DNA of 64,000 bases from Azospira sp. I13 (GCF_003112695.1 NZ_BFBP01000003.1:231227-295226); one strand, 5' to 3'; shown: positions 45,116 through 54,866, counted from the stretch's first letter. Notes: generated from the sequence alone by a model not told the origin. A program made the numbers and translations.

Positions 45116-45423
45116 ATAACCGGCTCCCCCCGCCGGCAGGATGAGGGATGTCTCTGTTGTCTTGGAAAATTCCAGTCAGATGCCTGGCCCCGGTCTTTTT
45201 GACTACCGGGAGGCCACCTCTTTTTTGGGGTACGCGGCAGCTGTCCTGTCCTGGGGAATGGGCTGTTGCCGAGGTGGCGGCAGCGATGGCCGCCACGACG
45301 ACCACGACCACCTCCTCGATCACCTTCACGATTGCCACCAGCATTTCTTCCTGGATGGCTTGCTGTTTCGCCCCAGCTGGCTGCCTTGCCCGGCCCATGG
45401 CGTCGGGTATCCGGGGCTGATCC

Positions 45424-48381
45424 ATGGGCTGGATGCCGAGCATAAAGGCCAAGCTGCTGACCTTGCTGCTGCTGACCATCTTTTCGGTCCTGGCGGTGGT
45501 GGGCACCCTGCTTTCCATCGGCGTCGAACGTTTCCATCGGGAAGAAACCCTGGAGGTCTTTGCGGCGGCCCAGCGGTCCCTGCGCCTGGAACTGGAAAAC
45601 CGCCAGGGGCTGCTGGTCCAGGCAGCCAACCGGCTGGCGGCTGACGAGCTGCTGCAAAATTCCCTCCACCAGATTTCCCTCCGCGGCAGCCAGGCCGGCA
45701 GCAACCCCCGCGCCCTGGATGGCGAGAAGAAACGCATTGCCGTGGAATTGGCCCGTGGGGGGGGCAGCACCCAGCAGGCCTTGCTGGCCGCCTTGGACGG
45801 GGCGGGCCAGCTGGTGGCCTTTGGCCGTGCCGACGGGAACAGCGTGGCCGTGGGCTTGCTGGCTTTCGATGCCGCCGGAATGCCCGTGCCCAGCCTGCAG
45901 GACCCTTCTCACCCCAGCCGCTGGCGCCCCGGGGCCGTGGGGGAGGAGATCAAATTTATGGCCCAGCGGGGGCGCCAGGCCTTGCCGGCCATGACCCTGG
46001 TGCGTACTCCCCGGGGGCTGATGCTGTTGGCCAGCGCGCCGGTATTCCGTCTTGACGGCGTGGGGGAGGAGCGCGGGGCGGAGGGAATCGAACGGGAGCC
46101 GGGCGAGGGCCGGGAACGCCCCGTGGGCCGCATTCTGGTGGGGCAGGTGCTGGGGGAGGAATTTTTGACCCAGATTGCCCGCTATACCCCCATCCGTTTC
46201 GGCCTTCTCTTTCAGGGCGGTGATGCCCTGGGCGAGGTGGCGGGGGCGGCACTCCAGGGGCTGAATTTGACCCGCTCGGCACCGCTGCTGGCGGATGGGG
46301 ACGACCTGCGCCAGGGCTGGCAGGAACTGCCGGCCCACTTTCTCAAGCTGCTTTCCCTGCCGTTGTCCGATGGCGAAACCGCCTACCCGGTGCTGGTGTT
46401 GGAGAAGGAGGCGGTCAACAAGCAGATCCACCAGACCCTGCGGGTGCTGCTGCTGGTGCTTCTGGCCTCGGCTGCCCTGGTCATTCCCATGGGCCTGGCG
46501 GTGGCCAACCGGGCTATCACCCGGCCGGTGGTGAATCTGGTGGAGAGCGTCGACCTGGTGAAGGAAGGGCGTTACGAGCAACTGCCCGGAGCGCCCGAGG
46601 GGCGGGGGGAATTCGCCCGGCTGTTTTCTTCCCTCAAGGACATGGCCGACACCATCCGCAGCCGCGAGGAACAACTGCGGCTCTGGGCCAAGGTGCTGGA
46701 GCAGAGCCGGGAGGCCATTTTCGTCACCGACGAGGCTAGCCGCATCCTGCTGGTGAATCGAGCCTTCGTTGCCATCACCGGCTACGCCCCCGAGGAGGCC
46801 CTGGGCCAGACGCCGAAGTTTCTGCAATCGGGCCGGCATGATGCCGAGTTCTACCGCGCCATGTGGCAGTCCCTGCGGAGCAACGGCCACTGGCAAGGCG
46901 AGCTGTGGGACCGGGCCAAGGATGGCCGCATCTATCCGCAGTGGGTGGCCATTACCGCCGTGGCCGACGAGCCGGGCGTGGTGACCAACTACATCGCCAT
47001 CTTTTCCGATCTGACGGAACACAAGGCGGCCCAGGAGCGCATCCAGTTCCTGGCCCAGCACGATTCCCTTACCGAACTGCCCAACCGCCTGCTGCTGCAG
47101 GACCGCCTGGCCATGGCGGTAGCCGTGGCGGCCCGGGATGGGCACCAGGTGGGGGTGCTGTTCGTGGATCTGGACCGCTTCAAGACCATCAATGATTCCC
47201 TCGGTCACACCGTGGGGGACGAACTGATCAAGGAAGCCACCCGGCGCCTCAAGGATGCGGTACGGGAATCGGATACGGTGGCCCGCCTGGGGGGCGACGA
47301 ATTCATCGTCGTGCTTCACCGCATCCGCCAGGCCGAGGATGCGGGCCATGTGGCCGACGGTATCCTGGCCCATCTGGCCCAGCCTTTCAGCGTGGCCGGG
47401 CAAGAGCTGCGGGTCACCGCCTCCATCGGCATCAGCCTTTTTCCCAGCGATGGCGAGGATGCGGAGGGGCTGATCAAAAATGCGGATACGGCCATGTTCC
47501 ACGCCAAGGAACGGGGCCGTAACAACTACCAGTTTTTCCGCCGGGAAATGAATGCCAAGGCCGGGGAGCGCCTGGCCCTGGAGAACGCGCTGCGGGGCGC
47601 CGTGGCGCGCCATGAATTTGTACTCTTTTACCAGCCCCAGGTGGAGATCCGCTCGGGTCGGGTGATCGGTGCCGAGGCCCTGATCCGCTGGCAGCGGGAG
47701 GAAGGTTTTGTTTCCCCCGCCGATTTCATCCCCCTGGCCGAGGAGACTGGCTGCATTCTCGAGATCGGCGACTGGGTGCTGCGGGAAGCCTGCCGCCAGC
47801 AGCAGGTGTGGGACGAGGCCTGGCCAGCCCGGGGCCTGCGGCCGGTGCCGGTGGCGGTCAATCTCTCGGCCCTGCAGTTCCGCCAGAAGCTCTTCCGCGA
47901 GACCCTGCTGGATATTCTCGCCGAGCATCCCCTACCTGCCGGGCGCATCGAACTGGAACTGACTGAAAGCATCGTCATGGAAGACCCGGAGCAGGTGGAA
48001 ACCCTGCTCGACAGCCTGAAGCAGGCCGGTCTGCGCCTGTCCATTGACGATTTTGGCACCGGTTATTCCAGCCTTTCCTACCTCAAGCGTTTTCCCCTGG
48101 ACAAGCTGAAGATCGACGCTTCGTTTGTGCGTAACATCGTGAACGACTCGGCTGACCTGGCCATCGTCCATGCCGTGGTCTCCCTGGGGCATAGCCTGGG
48201 GCTGCGGGTGGTGGCGGAAGGGGTGGAGGGGCCGGCGGAGTTGCAGATTCTCCACGGCATGGGTTGCGATGTGGCCCAGGGCTACTACTTCAGCCGCCCG
48301 GTGCCGGCGGCAGAATTCGAGGCCTGGCTGGCCAGCTATGCACCTCAGCGCATGGTGGGCAGCCTGACCGTTGGTGCCTGA
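45424..48381 (+). CDS. Membrane sensor GGDEF-EAL protein with HAMP and PAS
   Basis: 985 residues. Membrane helix about 9-31, periplasmic sensor domain about 32-335, second helix about 340-362, HAMP about 362-415, PAS about 425-540 (FVAITGYAPEEALGQTP), GGDEF about 550-705 and EAL about 715-965. GGDEF is intact with an RESD (RxxD) inhibitory site. EAL shows EALIRW, LELTESIVMED and DDFGTGYSSL. Both activities are possible. ATG 45424 is used; ATG 45433 is the alternative. It is a paralogue of the protein at 23184-26063 but differs in the sensor and in having HAMP. Confidence 0.9.
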   Translation: MGWMPSIKAKLLTLLLLTIFSVLAVVGTLLSIGVERFHREETLEVFAAAQRSLRLELENRQGLLVQAANRLAADELLQNSLHQISLRGSQAGSNPRALDGEKKRIAVELARGGGSTQQALLAALDGAGQLVAFGRADGNSVAVGLLAFDAAGMPVPSLQDPSHPSRWRPGAVGEEIKFMAQRGRQALPAMTLVRTPRGLMLLASAPVFRLDGVGEERGAEGIEREPGEGRERPVGRILVGQVLGEEFLTQIARYTPIRFGLLFQGGDALGEVAGAALQGLNLTRSAPLLADGDDLRQGWQELPAHFLKLLSLPLSDGETAYPVLVLEKEAVNKQIHQTLRVLLLVLLASAALVIPMGLAVANRAITRPVVNLVESVDLVKEGRYEQLPGAPEGRGEFARLFSSLKDMADTIRSREEQLRLWAKVLEQSREAIFVTDEASRILLVNRAFVAITGYAPEEALGQTPKFLQSGRHDAEFYRAMWQSLRSNGHWQGELWDRAKDGRIYPQWVAITAVADEPGVVTNYIAIFSDLTEHKAAQERIQFLAQHDSLTELPNRLLLQDRLAMAVAVAARDGHQVGVLFVDLDRFKTINDSLGHTVGDELIKEATRRLKDAVRESDTVARLGGDEFIVVLHRIRQAEDAGHVADGILAHLAQPFSVAGQELRVTASIGISLFPSDGEDAEGLIKNADTAMFHAKERGRNNYQFFRREMNAKAGERLALENALRGAVARHEFVLFYQPQVEIRSGRVIGAEALIRWQREEGFVSPADFIPLAEETGCILEIGDWVLREACRQQQVWDEAWPARGLRPVPVAVNLSALQFRQKLFRETLLDILAEHPLPAGRIELELTESIVMEDPEQVETLLDSLKQAGLRLSIDDFGTGYSSLSYLKRFPLDKLKIDASFVRNIVNDSADLAIVHAVVSLGHSLGLRVVAEGVEGPAELQILHGMGCDVAQGYYFSRPVPAAEFEAWLASYAPQRMVGSLTVGA

Positions 48382-48446
48382 TTTTCCCTCCGGGCCTGAA
48401 TGGAAGCGGTGGATGGAAAAGGCCGCAAGAAAAAGCTCGGGGGAAA

Positions 48447-48480
48447 AACAAAACGGCGCCGCAAGACGGCGCCGTTTCGG
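48447..48480. terminator. Bidirectional terminator between GGDEF-EAL gene and suhB
   Basis: Eleven-bp stem AAACGGCGCCG (48451-48461) / CGGCGCCGTTT (48467-48477) with a CAAGA loop. The minus strand continues TTTTGTTTTTCC, favouring suhB termination. Confidence 0.85.
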
Positions 48481-48525
48481 CAGGGCAGGCGGAGAGCGCC
48501 TACCCGGGGCGTTGCTGTTCCGGAA

Positions 48526-49329
48526 TTAGCGGGGCAGGGCGCTGCCTTTGTAGTTCTGTACGGTCTGCAGCAGCTGGGCGAAGATACGGGGGCTGCCGGC
48601 TACGATGTTGCCGCTGTCCAGATAGTCGGGTTCGCCGGCCAGGTCGGTGGCCAGGCCACCGGCCTCGGTGATGAGCAGGGTGCCGGCGGCCATATCCCAG
48701 GGGGAAAGGCCGAATTCCCAGAAGCCATCGAGACGGCCGCAGGCCACCCAGGCCAGATCCAGGGCGGCAGCGCCCGGACGGCGAATGCCGGCGCAGCTCT
48801 GGGTCAGTTCCTTGAAGATGGCGAGGTAGGCATCCACGTTGTCAAAACTGCGGTAGGGGAAACCGGTGCCGATGAGGGCATCCTGCAGCTTCACCCGCTT
48901 GCCGACGCGGATGCGGCGATCGTCGAGGAAAGCACCGGCGCCCTTGCTGGCGGTGAACATCTCGTTGCGGATGGGATCGTAAACCACGGCCTGGGTTACC
49001 TGACCGCGATGGGCCAGGGCGATGGAGATGGCGTACTGGGGAAAGCCGTGGATGAAGTTGGTGGTGCCATCCAGGGGATCGATGATCCACTGGTATTCCT
49101 CATCCCGCCCGACGGTGGCGCCGCTCTCCTCTGCTAGAATTCCGTGGCTCGGATAAGCCTCCCGCAGGGTCTCGATGATGGCGGCCTCGGCGGCCCGATC
49201 CACTTCGGTGACGAAGTCGCTTTGTTGCTTGGCGACCACCTTGAGCAGGTCCACGTCGTTGGACGCGCGGTTGATGATCTGGCCGGCCCGACGGGCAGCC
49301 TTGACGGCGATGTTCAGGGTAGGATGCAT
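48526..49329 (-). CDS. suhB: Inositol-1-monophosphatase family protein SuhB
   Basis: 267 residues, Mg-dependent, Li-sensitive phosphatase fold. Metal-binding motifs are [19 protein letters not shown] and [20 protein letters not shown] plus the later [15 protein letters not shown]. In bacteria SuhB also binds NusA and ribosomal-RNA antitermination complexes. It is divergent from trmJ with a 113-bp gap, a synteny conserved from E. coli. Confidence 0.94.
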   Translation of the reverse strand: MHPTLNIAVKAARRAGQIINRASNDVDLLKVVAKQQSDFVTEVDRAAEAAIIETLREAYPSHGILAEESGATVGRDEEYQWIIDPLDGTTNFIHGFPQYAISIALAHRGQVTQAVVYDPIRNEMFTASKGAGAFLDDRRIRVGKRVKLQDALIGTGFPYRSFDNVDAYLAIFKELTQSCAGIRRPGAAALDLAWVACGRLDGFWEFGLSPWDMAAGTLLITEAGGLATDLAGEPDYLDSGNIVAGSPRIFAQLLQTVQNYKGSALPR

Positions 49330-49442
49330 ATGGCTTTTGTAAAGAACTCGAAGGGGCAGTTGCCGGTCGTCCGGTCTTGTCTTGTAGACACGACCCGCCT
49401 GGTGACTGCCCTAAGCATTTGGATAAACCGGCATTTTACACC

Positions 49443-50228
49443 ATGAACCCGACTAACCCCATTGAGACGCTGGGACGCGTACGCGTCGTGCTCTGCAACA
49501 CCAGTCACCCGGGCAATATCGGCGCAGCGGCCCGGGCCATGAAAACCATGGGCCTGACCCGTCTGACCCTGGTCAATCCGAAGCAGTTTCCTGATCCCGA
49601 GGCCACCGCCCGGGCCTCCGGCGCTGCTGACGTACTGGAAAACGCCCGTGTCGTCGCCGGCCTTGACGAGGCCCTGGAAGGCACCATTCTGGCCGCCGCC
49701 CTGTCGGCCCGGCAGCGGGATCTGGGGCCCATCCCCCAGTCGGCCCGCCAGGCGGTGCCTGAATTGCTGCAATGGGCGGGGCAGGGCGAGATTGCCCTGG
49801 TCTTCGGCGGCGAGACTTCCGGCCTGACCAATGCGGAGGTGGAACGTTGCCAGCGCCTGGTGACCATTCCGGTGAATCCCGAATACAGCTCCCTCAACCT
49901 GGGGGCGGCGGTACAGGTGCTGTGCTACGAATTACGCCAGGCTGCCTTCGCCGATGCGCCGCCCGTCTCTTCCGTGGCTACCCCCTTTGCCACGCCGCCG
50001 GCCAGCCATGAGGAAGTGGAGGGCTTCTACGCCCACCTGGAACGGTTGATGACAGCTACCGGCTTCCTCAACCCCAACAGCCCCCGCCGCCTGATGCCCA
50101 AGCTGCGTCGCCTTTTCGGCCGGGCGAGCCTGGAGAAGGACGAAATCAACATCCTGCGCGGCATCATCGCTGCCGCCGAGACGCCCCTGCCTGGTGCCAA
50201 GGGGCGGGCGGGCGAGCCGGAGCGGTGA
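49443..50228 (+). CDS. trmJ: tRNA (cytidine/uridine-2'-O-)-methyltransferase TrmJ
   Basis: 261 residues, SPOUT-fold methyltransferase that 2'-O-methylates position 32 of tRNAs. SAM-knot motifs are visible: VRVVLCNTSHPGNIGAAARAMKTMGL, LVFGGETSGLTN and IPVNPEYSSLNLGAAVQVLCYEL. The C-terminal dimerisation extension (RLMPKLRRLFGRASLEKDEINILRGI) is present. It lies upstream of cysE-iscR as in many proteobacteria. Confidence 0.95.
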   Translation: MNPTNPIETLGRVRVVLCNTSHPGNIGAAARAMKTMGLTRLTLVNPKQFPDPEATARASGAADVLENARVVAGLDEALEGTILAAALSARQRDLGPIPQSARQAVPELLQWAGQGEIALVFGGETSGLTNAEVERCQRLVTIPVNPEYSSLNLGAAVQVLCYELRQAAFADAPPVSSVATPFATPPASHEEVEGFYAHLERLMTATGFLNPNSPRRLMPKLRRLFGRASLEKDEINILRGIIAAAETPLPGAKGRAGEPER

Positions 50229-50254
50229 AGCCGGGCGTTACACAAAATCGGCTA

Positions 50255-50279
50255 ATAGTTGATTAAAATAGTGGGATAT
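50255..50279. promoter_or_regulatory. IscR type 1 box upstream of cysE
   Basis: A 25-bp element beginning ATAGTTGATT and ending GGGATAT matches the IscR type 1 consensus at about 22 of 25 positions. It covers the -35 and spacer of the cysE promoter (50259-50287), so binding should block RNA polymerase. Confidence 0.75.
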
Positions 50280-50287
50280 TTTAAGAT
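50259..50287 (+). promoter_or_regulatory. Sigma-70 promoter of cysE
   Basis: TTGATT (50259-50264), 17-bp spacer, TAAGAT (50282-50287). Predicted start about 50294, 23 bp before the cysE ATG. Confidence 0.75.
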
Positions 50288-50316
50288 AACCCCACAAATC
50301 CAAGGAGTATTGCCCC

Positions 50317-51072
50317 ATGTTTGCCCGCCTGCGTGAAGACATCCACTCGGTATTCGACCGCGATCCTGCGGCCCGGTCCGTGCTGGAGGTGCTCACCTGT
50401 TATCCGGGCATCCATGCCGTCACCCTGCACCGCCTGGCCCACTGGCTGTGGGGCCACCGGCTGCGCTGGCTGGCCCGCTTCCTGGCCCATTTCTCCCGCT
50501 TCCTGACCGGCATCGAAATCCATCCGGGGGCCACCATCGGCCGTCGGTTTTTCATCGACCACGGCATGGGGGTGGTGATCGGCGAGACCGCGGTGATCGG
50601 TGATGATGTCACCCTCTACCACGGCGTGACCCTGGGCGGCACTTCCTGGAACAAGGGCAAGCGCCACCCCACGCTGGAAAATGGCGTGGTTATCGGGGCT
50701 GGTGCCAAGGTGCTGGGCCCCATCACCATGGGGGCTGGCGCCAAGGTGGGCTCCAACGCCGTGGTGGTGCGGGATGTGCCTGGCGGAGCCACCGCCGTGG
50801 GCAACCCGGCCCGCATTATTCAGGGCGAGCAGGAACAGAAGCGGGAAGAGAAGGCCGTCAAGATGGGGTTCTCCGCCTATGCCGTGGCCCAGCAGAACCA
50901 GGACGACCCTCTGGCCAAGGCTATCCACGGTCTGCTGGACCATGCAGTGGAGACCGATCGCCGCATTGAAGCCTTGCTGCACAAGCTGGAACAGGCCGGC
51001 GTTCGGGTGGAAGACGAGCTGGCCGTGGCCGACCGTTTTGACCCGAAATACCTGAGCAAAATAGTTGACTAA
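50317..51072 (+). CDS. cysE: Serine O-acetyltransferase
   Basis: 251 residues. Makes O-acetylserine, the precursor of cysteine, which the desulfurases encoded next use as sulfur source. The left-handed beta-helix hexapeptide repeats begin near [24 protein letters not shown] and end at [20 protein letters not shown]. The short N-terminal helical domain matches the NifP/EpsC-like shorter class. A C-terminal charged extension ([10 protein letters not shown] onward, about 60 residues) is longer than usual. The start of iscR follows after 59 bp carrying two IscR boxes. Confidence 0.93.
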   Translation: MFARLREDIHSVFDRDPAARSVLEVLTCYPGIHAVTLHRLAHWLWGHRLRWLARFLAHFSRFLTGIEIHPGATIGRRFFIDHGMGVVIGETAVIGDDVTLYHGVTLGGTSWNKGKRHPTLENGVVIGAGAKVLGPITMGAGAKVGSNAVVVRDVPGGATAVGNPARIIQGEQEQKREEKAVKMGFSAYAVAQQNQDDPLAKAIHGLLDHAVETDRRIEALLHKLEQAGVRVEDELAVADRFDPKYLSKIVD

Positions 51073-51085
51073 TATTTACGGGTTT
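51061..51085. promoter_or_regulatory. IscR type 1 box 1 upstream of iscR
   Basis: Begins ATAGTTGACTAAT and overlaps the last codons of cysE; about 21 of 25 consensus matches. It covers the -35 TTGACT of the iscR promoter. Confidence 0.75.
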
Positions 51086-51094
51086 CAGTATAGT
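51065..51094 (+). promoter_or_regulatory. Sigma-70 promoter of iscR
   Basis: TTGACT (51065-51070), 18-bp spacer, TATAGT (51089-51094). Predicted start near 51101; iscR ATG at 51132. Confidence 0.75.
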
Positions 51095-51114
51095 TGACTC
51101 AAATTCTCGGGTAT
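51090..51114. promoter_or_regulatory. IscR type 1 box 2 upstream of iscR
   Basis: Begins ATAGTTGACTC and ends TCGGGTAT; about 22 of 25 consensus matches. It overlaps the -10 and start site, so the two boxes bracket the promoter as in the autorepressed E. coli isc operon. Confidence 0.8.
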
Positions 51115-51131
51115 TACCTGGAGGCCCTCCC

Positions 51132-51608
51132 ATGCGTTTGACCACCAAAGGACGTTTCGCCGTGACCGCCATGATCGACCTTGCCATCCGTGGCGGGGAA
51201 GGGCCAGTTACCCTGGCTGGCATCAGCGAGCGGCAGAAGATTTCCCTCTCCTATCTGGAGCAGTTGTTCGGCAAGCTGCGTCGCCACAATCTGGTGGAGA
51301 GTGTGCGGGGACCCGGCGGCGGCTACTGTATCGCCCGCCCCCTGGAGCAGGTGACCGTGGCCGACATCATCCGCGCCGTGGATGAACCTCTGGATGCCAC
51401 CCAATGCGGTGGCAAGGAAAACTGCCACGAGGAACACCGCTGCATGACCCACGACCTGTGGGCCACTCTCAACGCCAAGATGTACGAATACCTGGCCTCC
51501 GTCACCCTGCACGACCTGGTGGCCAAGCAGCAGGACAAGGTCGCCCTCATTACCGGCCAGCGCATCGGTCCCCGTCCCCGGGTCAAGGAAATCCTGGTTC
51601 GGGCCTGA
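51132..51608 (+). CDS. iscR: Fe-S cluster-sensing repressor IscR
   Basis: 158 residues, Rrf2 family. Winged HTH at the N-terminus (MRLTTKGRFAVTAMIDLA). The [2Fe-2S] ligands Cys92, Cys98, Cys104 and His107 fall at exactly the residue numbers of E. coli IscR. It represses the isc operon when cluster-loaded, through the type 1 boxes upstream, so supply follows demand. It lies 12 bp before the first desulfurase gene. Confidence 0.96.
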   Translation: MRLTTKGRFAVTAMIDLAIRGGEGPVTLAGISERQKISLSYLEQLFGKLRRHNLVESVRGPGGGYCIARPLEQVTVADIIRAVDEPLDATQCGGKENCHEEHRCMTHDLWATLNAKMYEYLASVTLHDLVAKQQDKVALITGQRIGPRPRVKEILVRA

Positions 51609-51620
51609 GACGGCATCGCC

Positions 51621-52778
51621 ATGTTTGCCCCGGTCTACTTCGACCACAACGCCACCACTCCCCTGCACCCGGCGGTGCTGGAGGCCATGCTGCCCTTCTT
51701 GCGGGAACAGTACGGCAACGCATCGAGTCGCCACGAATATGGTCGGGCAGCCCGGCGGGCGGTGGATGAGGCACGGCAGCAAGTGGCCGAAGCCGTTGGC
51801 GCCCATGCTACGGAAGTGGTGTTCACCAGCGGCGGCTCCGAGAGCAACAACCTCTTCCTCAAGGGGGTGGCAGCCAGCCGGCGGCCCGGCGTTCTGGCGA
51901 TCTCCGCGGTGGAGCATCCCTGCATTGTCCGGCCCGCCGAACAATTAATTCGCCAGGGTTGGGAACTGCACACCCTGGCTGTGGACCAAGACGGGCGGGT
52001 GGATGGTGAAGACTTCGTCACCGCCCTGCGCAAGAAGCCGGCCCTCGTTTCGGTGATGCTGGCCAACAACGAAACCGGCGTCCTTCAGGATGTGGCGGGC
52101 CTGGCTGAAGCGGCCCGCGCCACCGGCGCTTGGTTCCACAGCGATGCGGTGCAGGCCCTGGGCAAGTTGCCGGTGGATTTTCGCGCCCTCAACAGCGCCG
52201 GCGTTCACGCCCTTACCGTATCCAGCCACAAGATTGGTGGCCCCAAGGGTGCCGCCGCCCTGGTGCTGGACAAGCGGGTGGAACTGCAAGCCCTGATCGC
52301 CGGCGGTGGACAGGAACGGAACTTGCGTTCCGGTACGGAAAACGTCCCGGCTATTGTCGGATTCGGTGTCGCCTGTGGGTTAGCTGCCGAAAACGTGAAG
52401 GAAAACCGACGCCGGCTGGCAGATTTGCGACAGCAACTGGAAGCAGGTCTGGTACAGCAGGGCGCCAGGATTTTCGGCGCCGCGGCGGAACGCCTGCCCA
52501 ACACCAGCTACTTCGCCTTTCCCGGTGTGGATGGCGAAACCCTGGTGGGTTACCTGGACCGGGCCGGTTTTGCCGTCGCCAGCGGTGCGGCCTGCTCTTC
52601 GGCCAATCCGGAGCCTTCCCGGGTCCTCATGGCCATGGGCGTGGCACCGGAGCTGGCGCGGGGCGCCGTGCGGGTGAGCCTTGGGGCCACCAGCACGGCG
52701 GCCCAGATTGATGAATTTCTCGGTGTGCTGAAAGGCACGCTGGAACGCCTGACCAGCCTCACGGCCATGGCGTCGTAG
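51621..52778 (+). CDS. Cysteine desulfurase, second NifS/IscS-type copy
   Basis: 385 residues, PLP-dependent class V aminotransferase fold. The PLP lysine lies in [10 protein letters not shown] and the catalytic Cys in [16 protein letters not shown]; both are intact. It is clearly different from the classical IscS encoded next (52820) and closer to NifS-like group I enzymes. Tandem desulfurases in one isc operon imply either different sulfur acceptors or a backup. It ends 41 bp before iscS. Confidence 0.9.
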   Translation: MFAPVYFDHNATTPLHPAVLEAMLPFLREQYGNASSRHEYGRAARRAVDEARQQVAEAVGAHATEVVFTSGGSESNNLFLKGVAASRRPGVLAISAVEHPCIVRPAEQLIRQGWELHTLAVDQDGRVDGEDFVTALRKKPALVSVMLANNETGVLQDVAGLAEAARATGAWFHSDAVQALGKLPVDFRALNSAGVHALTVSSHKIGGPKGAAALVLDKRVELQALIAGGGQERNLRSGTENVPAIVGFGVACGLAAENVKENRRRLADLRQQLEAGLVQQGARIFGAAAERLPNTSYFAFPGVDGETLVGYLDRAGFAVASGAACSSANPEPSRVLMAMGVAPELARGAVRVSLGATSTAAQIDEFLGVLKGTLERLTSLTAMAS

Positions 52779-52799
52779 TTGATAAAAATACGGTGCAAT
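52775..52799. promoter_or_regulatory. Degenerate IscR-like box before iscS
   Basis: Begins GTAGTTGATAAAAAT. The left half fits the type 1 box well, the right half poorly (about 17 of 25). It may be a relic of a duplication of the upstream regulatory segment together with the desulfurase gene (inference). Confidence 0.3.
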
Positions 52800-52819
52800 C
52801 CCTTTTGGAGCGACGTGAC

Positions 52820-54028
52820 ATGAAACTGCCCATCTACCTTGATTACTCGGCCACCACCCCGGTGGATCCCCGCGTGGCGGAGAAGATGATCCCCTACCTG
52901 GTGGAGAAGTTCGGCAATCCCGCTTCCCGCTCCCACGCCTACGGCTGGGAAGCCGAAGCTGCGGTGGAAGAGGCCCGGGAGCAGGTCGCCGCCCTGGTCA
53001 ATGCCGACCCGAAGGAAATCGTGTGGACCTCCGGTGCCACCGAGTCCAACAACCTGGCCATCAAGGGTGCTGCCAATTTCTACTCCGGCAAGGGCAAGCA
53101 CATCATCACCGTCAAGACCGAGCACAAGGCCGTGCTGGATACCGTGCGGGAGATGGAGCGTCAGGGCTTTTCCGCCACCTACCTGGACGTGCTGGAAAAT
53201 GGCCTGATCGACCTGGAGGCTTTCAAGGCCGCCATTCGTCCTGATACCGTCCTGGTTTCCGTGATGTTCGTGAATAACGAAATCGGTGTCATCCAGCCCA
53301 TCGCCGAGATCGGCGAGATCTGTCGCGAGAAGGGCATCATCTTCCACGTCGACGCCGCCCAGGCCACCGGCAAGGTGGAGATCGACCTGGACAAGCTCAA
53401 GGTGGATCTGATGAGCTTTTCCGCCCACAAGACCTACGGCCCCAAGGGCATCGGCGCCCTCTACATCCGCCGCAAGCCCCGCGTCCGCCTCGAAGCCCAG
53501 ATGCACGGCGGTGGCCATGAGCGCGGTTTCCGCTCCGGCACCCTGGCCACCCACCAGATCGTCGGCATGGGCGAAGCCTTCCGTCTGGCCAAGGAAGAAA
53601 TGGTCGAGGAAAATAAGCACATCGCCGCCCTGCGGGATCGCCTGATGAAGGGACTTTCCGACATGGAAGCGGTCTACGTTAACGGGGACCTGGAACAGCG
53701 CGTCGCCCACAACCTGAACATGAGCTTTGCTTACGTGGAAGGGGAATCCCTGTTGATGGCCATCAAGGACGTGGCGGTTTCCTCCGGTTCTGCCTGTACT
53801 TCCGCCAGCCTGGAACCTTCCTACGTGCTGCGCGCCCTGGGGCGTGAAGACGAACTGGCCCACAGTTCCATCCGCTTCTCCATCGGCCGCTTCACCACCG
53901 AGGAAGAGGTGGATTACGTGGTCAAACTGCTGCACAGCAAGGTGGGCAAGCTGCGGGAACTGTCGCCCCTCTGGGACATGTTCAAGGAAGGCATCGATCT
54001 GAATACCGTCCAGTGGGCTGCCCACTGA
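52820..54028 (+). CDS. iscS: Cysteine desulfurase IscS
   Basis: 402 residues, close to the 404 of E. coli IscS. Start [22 protein letters not shown] lysine in [12 protein letters not shown], catalytic loop [17 protein letters not shown], and the C-terminus ending LNTVQWAAH, which contacts IscU, are all typical. It removes sulfur from cysteine and passes persulfide to IscU and other acceptors. ATG 52820 is chosen by homology; upstream in-frame codons lack support. Confidence 0.97.
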   Translation: MKLPIYLDYSATTPVDPRVAEKMIPYLVEKFGNPASRSHAYGWEAEAAVEEAREQVAALVNADPKEIVWTSGATESNNLAIKGAANFYSGKGKHIITVKTEHKAVLDTVREMERQGFSATYLDVLENGLIDLEAFKAAIRPDTVLVSVMFVNNEIGVIQPIAEIGEICREKGIIFHVDAAQATGKVEIDLDKLKVDLMSFSAHKTYGPKGIGALYIRRKPRVRLEAQMHGGGHERGFRSGTLATHQIVGMGEAFRLAKEEMVEENKHIAALRDRLMKGLSDMEAVYVNGDLEQRVAHNLNMSFAYVEGESLLMAIKDVAVSSGSACTSASLEPSYVLRALGREDELAHSSIRFSIGRFTTEEEVDYVVKLLHSKVGKLRELSPLWDMFKEGIDLNTVQWAAH

Positions 54029-54052
54029 ACCTGCATTAAAGGAGTATTAGTC

Positions 54053-54442
54053 ATGGCATACAGCGTCAAGGTCCTGGACCACTACGAAAATCCCCGCAAC
54101 GTCGGTTCCTTCACCAAGGAAGAAGAGGGCGGCGTCGGCACCGGCATGGTGGGCGCTCCCGCTTGCGGCGACGTGATGAAGCTGCAGATCAAGGTCAACA
54201 AGGAAGGCGTCATCGAAGACGCCAAGTTCAAGACCTATGGCTGTGGCTCCGCCATTGCCTCCTCCAGCCTGGTGACCGAATGGGTCAAGGGCAAGAGCCT
54301 GGATCAGGCCCTGGAGATCAAGAACACCGACATCGCCGAAGAGCTGGCCCTGCCGCCGGTGAAGATTCACTGCTCCATCCTGGCGGAAGACGCCATCAAG
54401 GCCGCAGTGGCCGACTACAAGAAGAAGCACGGAGACAACTGA
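54053..54442 (+). CDS. iscU: Fe-S cluster scaffold IscU
   Basis: 129 residues. Cluster ligands Cys38, Asp40, Cys64 and the His106-Cys107 pair are present, and [11 protein letters not shown] contains the LPPVK motif bound by HscA. AAGGAG lies before the ATG. It lies 24 bp after iscS. Confidence 0.98.
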   Translation: MAYSVKVLDHYENPRNVGSFTKEEEGGVGTGMVGAPACGDVMKLQIKVNKEGVIEDAKFKTYGCGSAIASSSLVTEWVKGKSLDQALEIKNTDIAEELALPPVKIHCSILAEDAIKAAVADYKKKHGDN

Positions 54443-54542
54443 TCGGGCCACCATTCAGCCGTCCGGCACCGCTGACCTTGCCGGCCGGTTGAATGCCAAG
54501 CCCTATGAGCTTCATTCTTTTGTTTTCCAAGGGGAACACATC

Positions 54543-54866
54543 ATGGCGGTAACTCTGACCGAGCAGGCGGCGAAGCACGTCGCCAACTACATCACCAAAC
54601 GCGGCAAGGGCATCGGCCTGCGCCTGGGCGTGCGCACCAGCGGCTGCTCCGGCATGGCCTACAAGCTGGAGTTCGCCGACGAGCTGGCGGAAGACGATCA
54701 GATTTTCGAGTGCCACGGCGTCAAGGTGCTGGTGGACCCGAAGAGCCTGCCCTATCTGGACGGTACCGAACTGGATTACGCCCGCGAAGGCCTGAACGAG
54801 GGGTTCAAGTTCAACAACCCCAATATCAAGGATCAGTGCGGCTGCGGCGAAAGCTTCAAAGTCTAG
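54543..54866 (+). CDS. iscA: A-type Fe-S carrier IscA
   Basis: 107 residues with the three conserved cysteines in TSGCSGMAY and the CGCGESF C-terminus. It delivers clusters to apo-proteins. The 100-bp gap after iscU is the largest within the core operon; AAGGGGAA precedes the ATG. Confidence 0.97.
   Translation: MAVTLTEQAAKHVANYITKRGKGIGLRLGVRTSGCSGMAYKLEFADELAEDDQIFECHGVKVLVDPKSLPYLDGTELDYAREGLNEGFKFNNPNIKDQCGCGESFKV

Larger units (their letters stand above)
44826..45423. other. 598-bp region before the second GGDEF-EAL gene
   Basis: It contains a terminator-like hairpin at 44833-44863, the inverted repeat at 45093-45115 and several weak overlapping reading frames from 45110 to 45420 on both strands. 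One plus-strand frame, 45148-45420, has a plausible ribosome site and ends 4 bp before the next gene, but its composition does not convince me. No gene is called. Confidence 0.4.

Noticed and set aside
45148-45420. Possible 90-residue plus-strand gene just before the second GGDEF-EAL gene
   Set aside because: It has a ribosome-site-like AGGATGAGGG, but the product is a Thr/Ala/Ser mixture without a domain and two other frames have similar bias; evidence is not sufficient.
44743-47928. Minus-strand open frame of 1061 codons
   Set aside because: It lies opposite the GGDEF-EAL gene and the third glycine-zipper gene. Such long antisense frames arise from high GC3; it has no ribosome site or recognisable domain.
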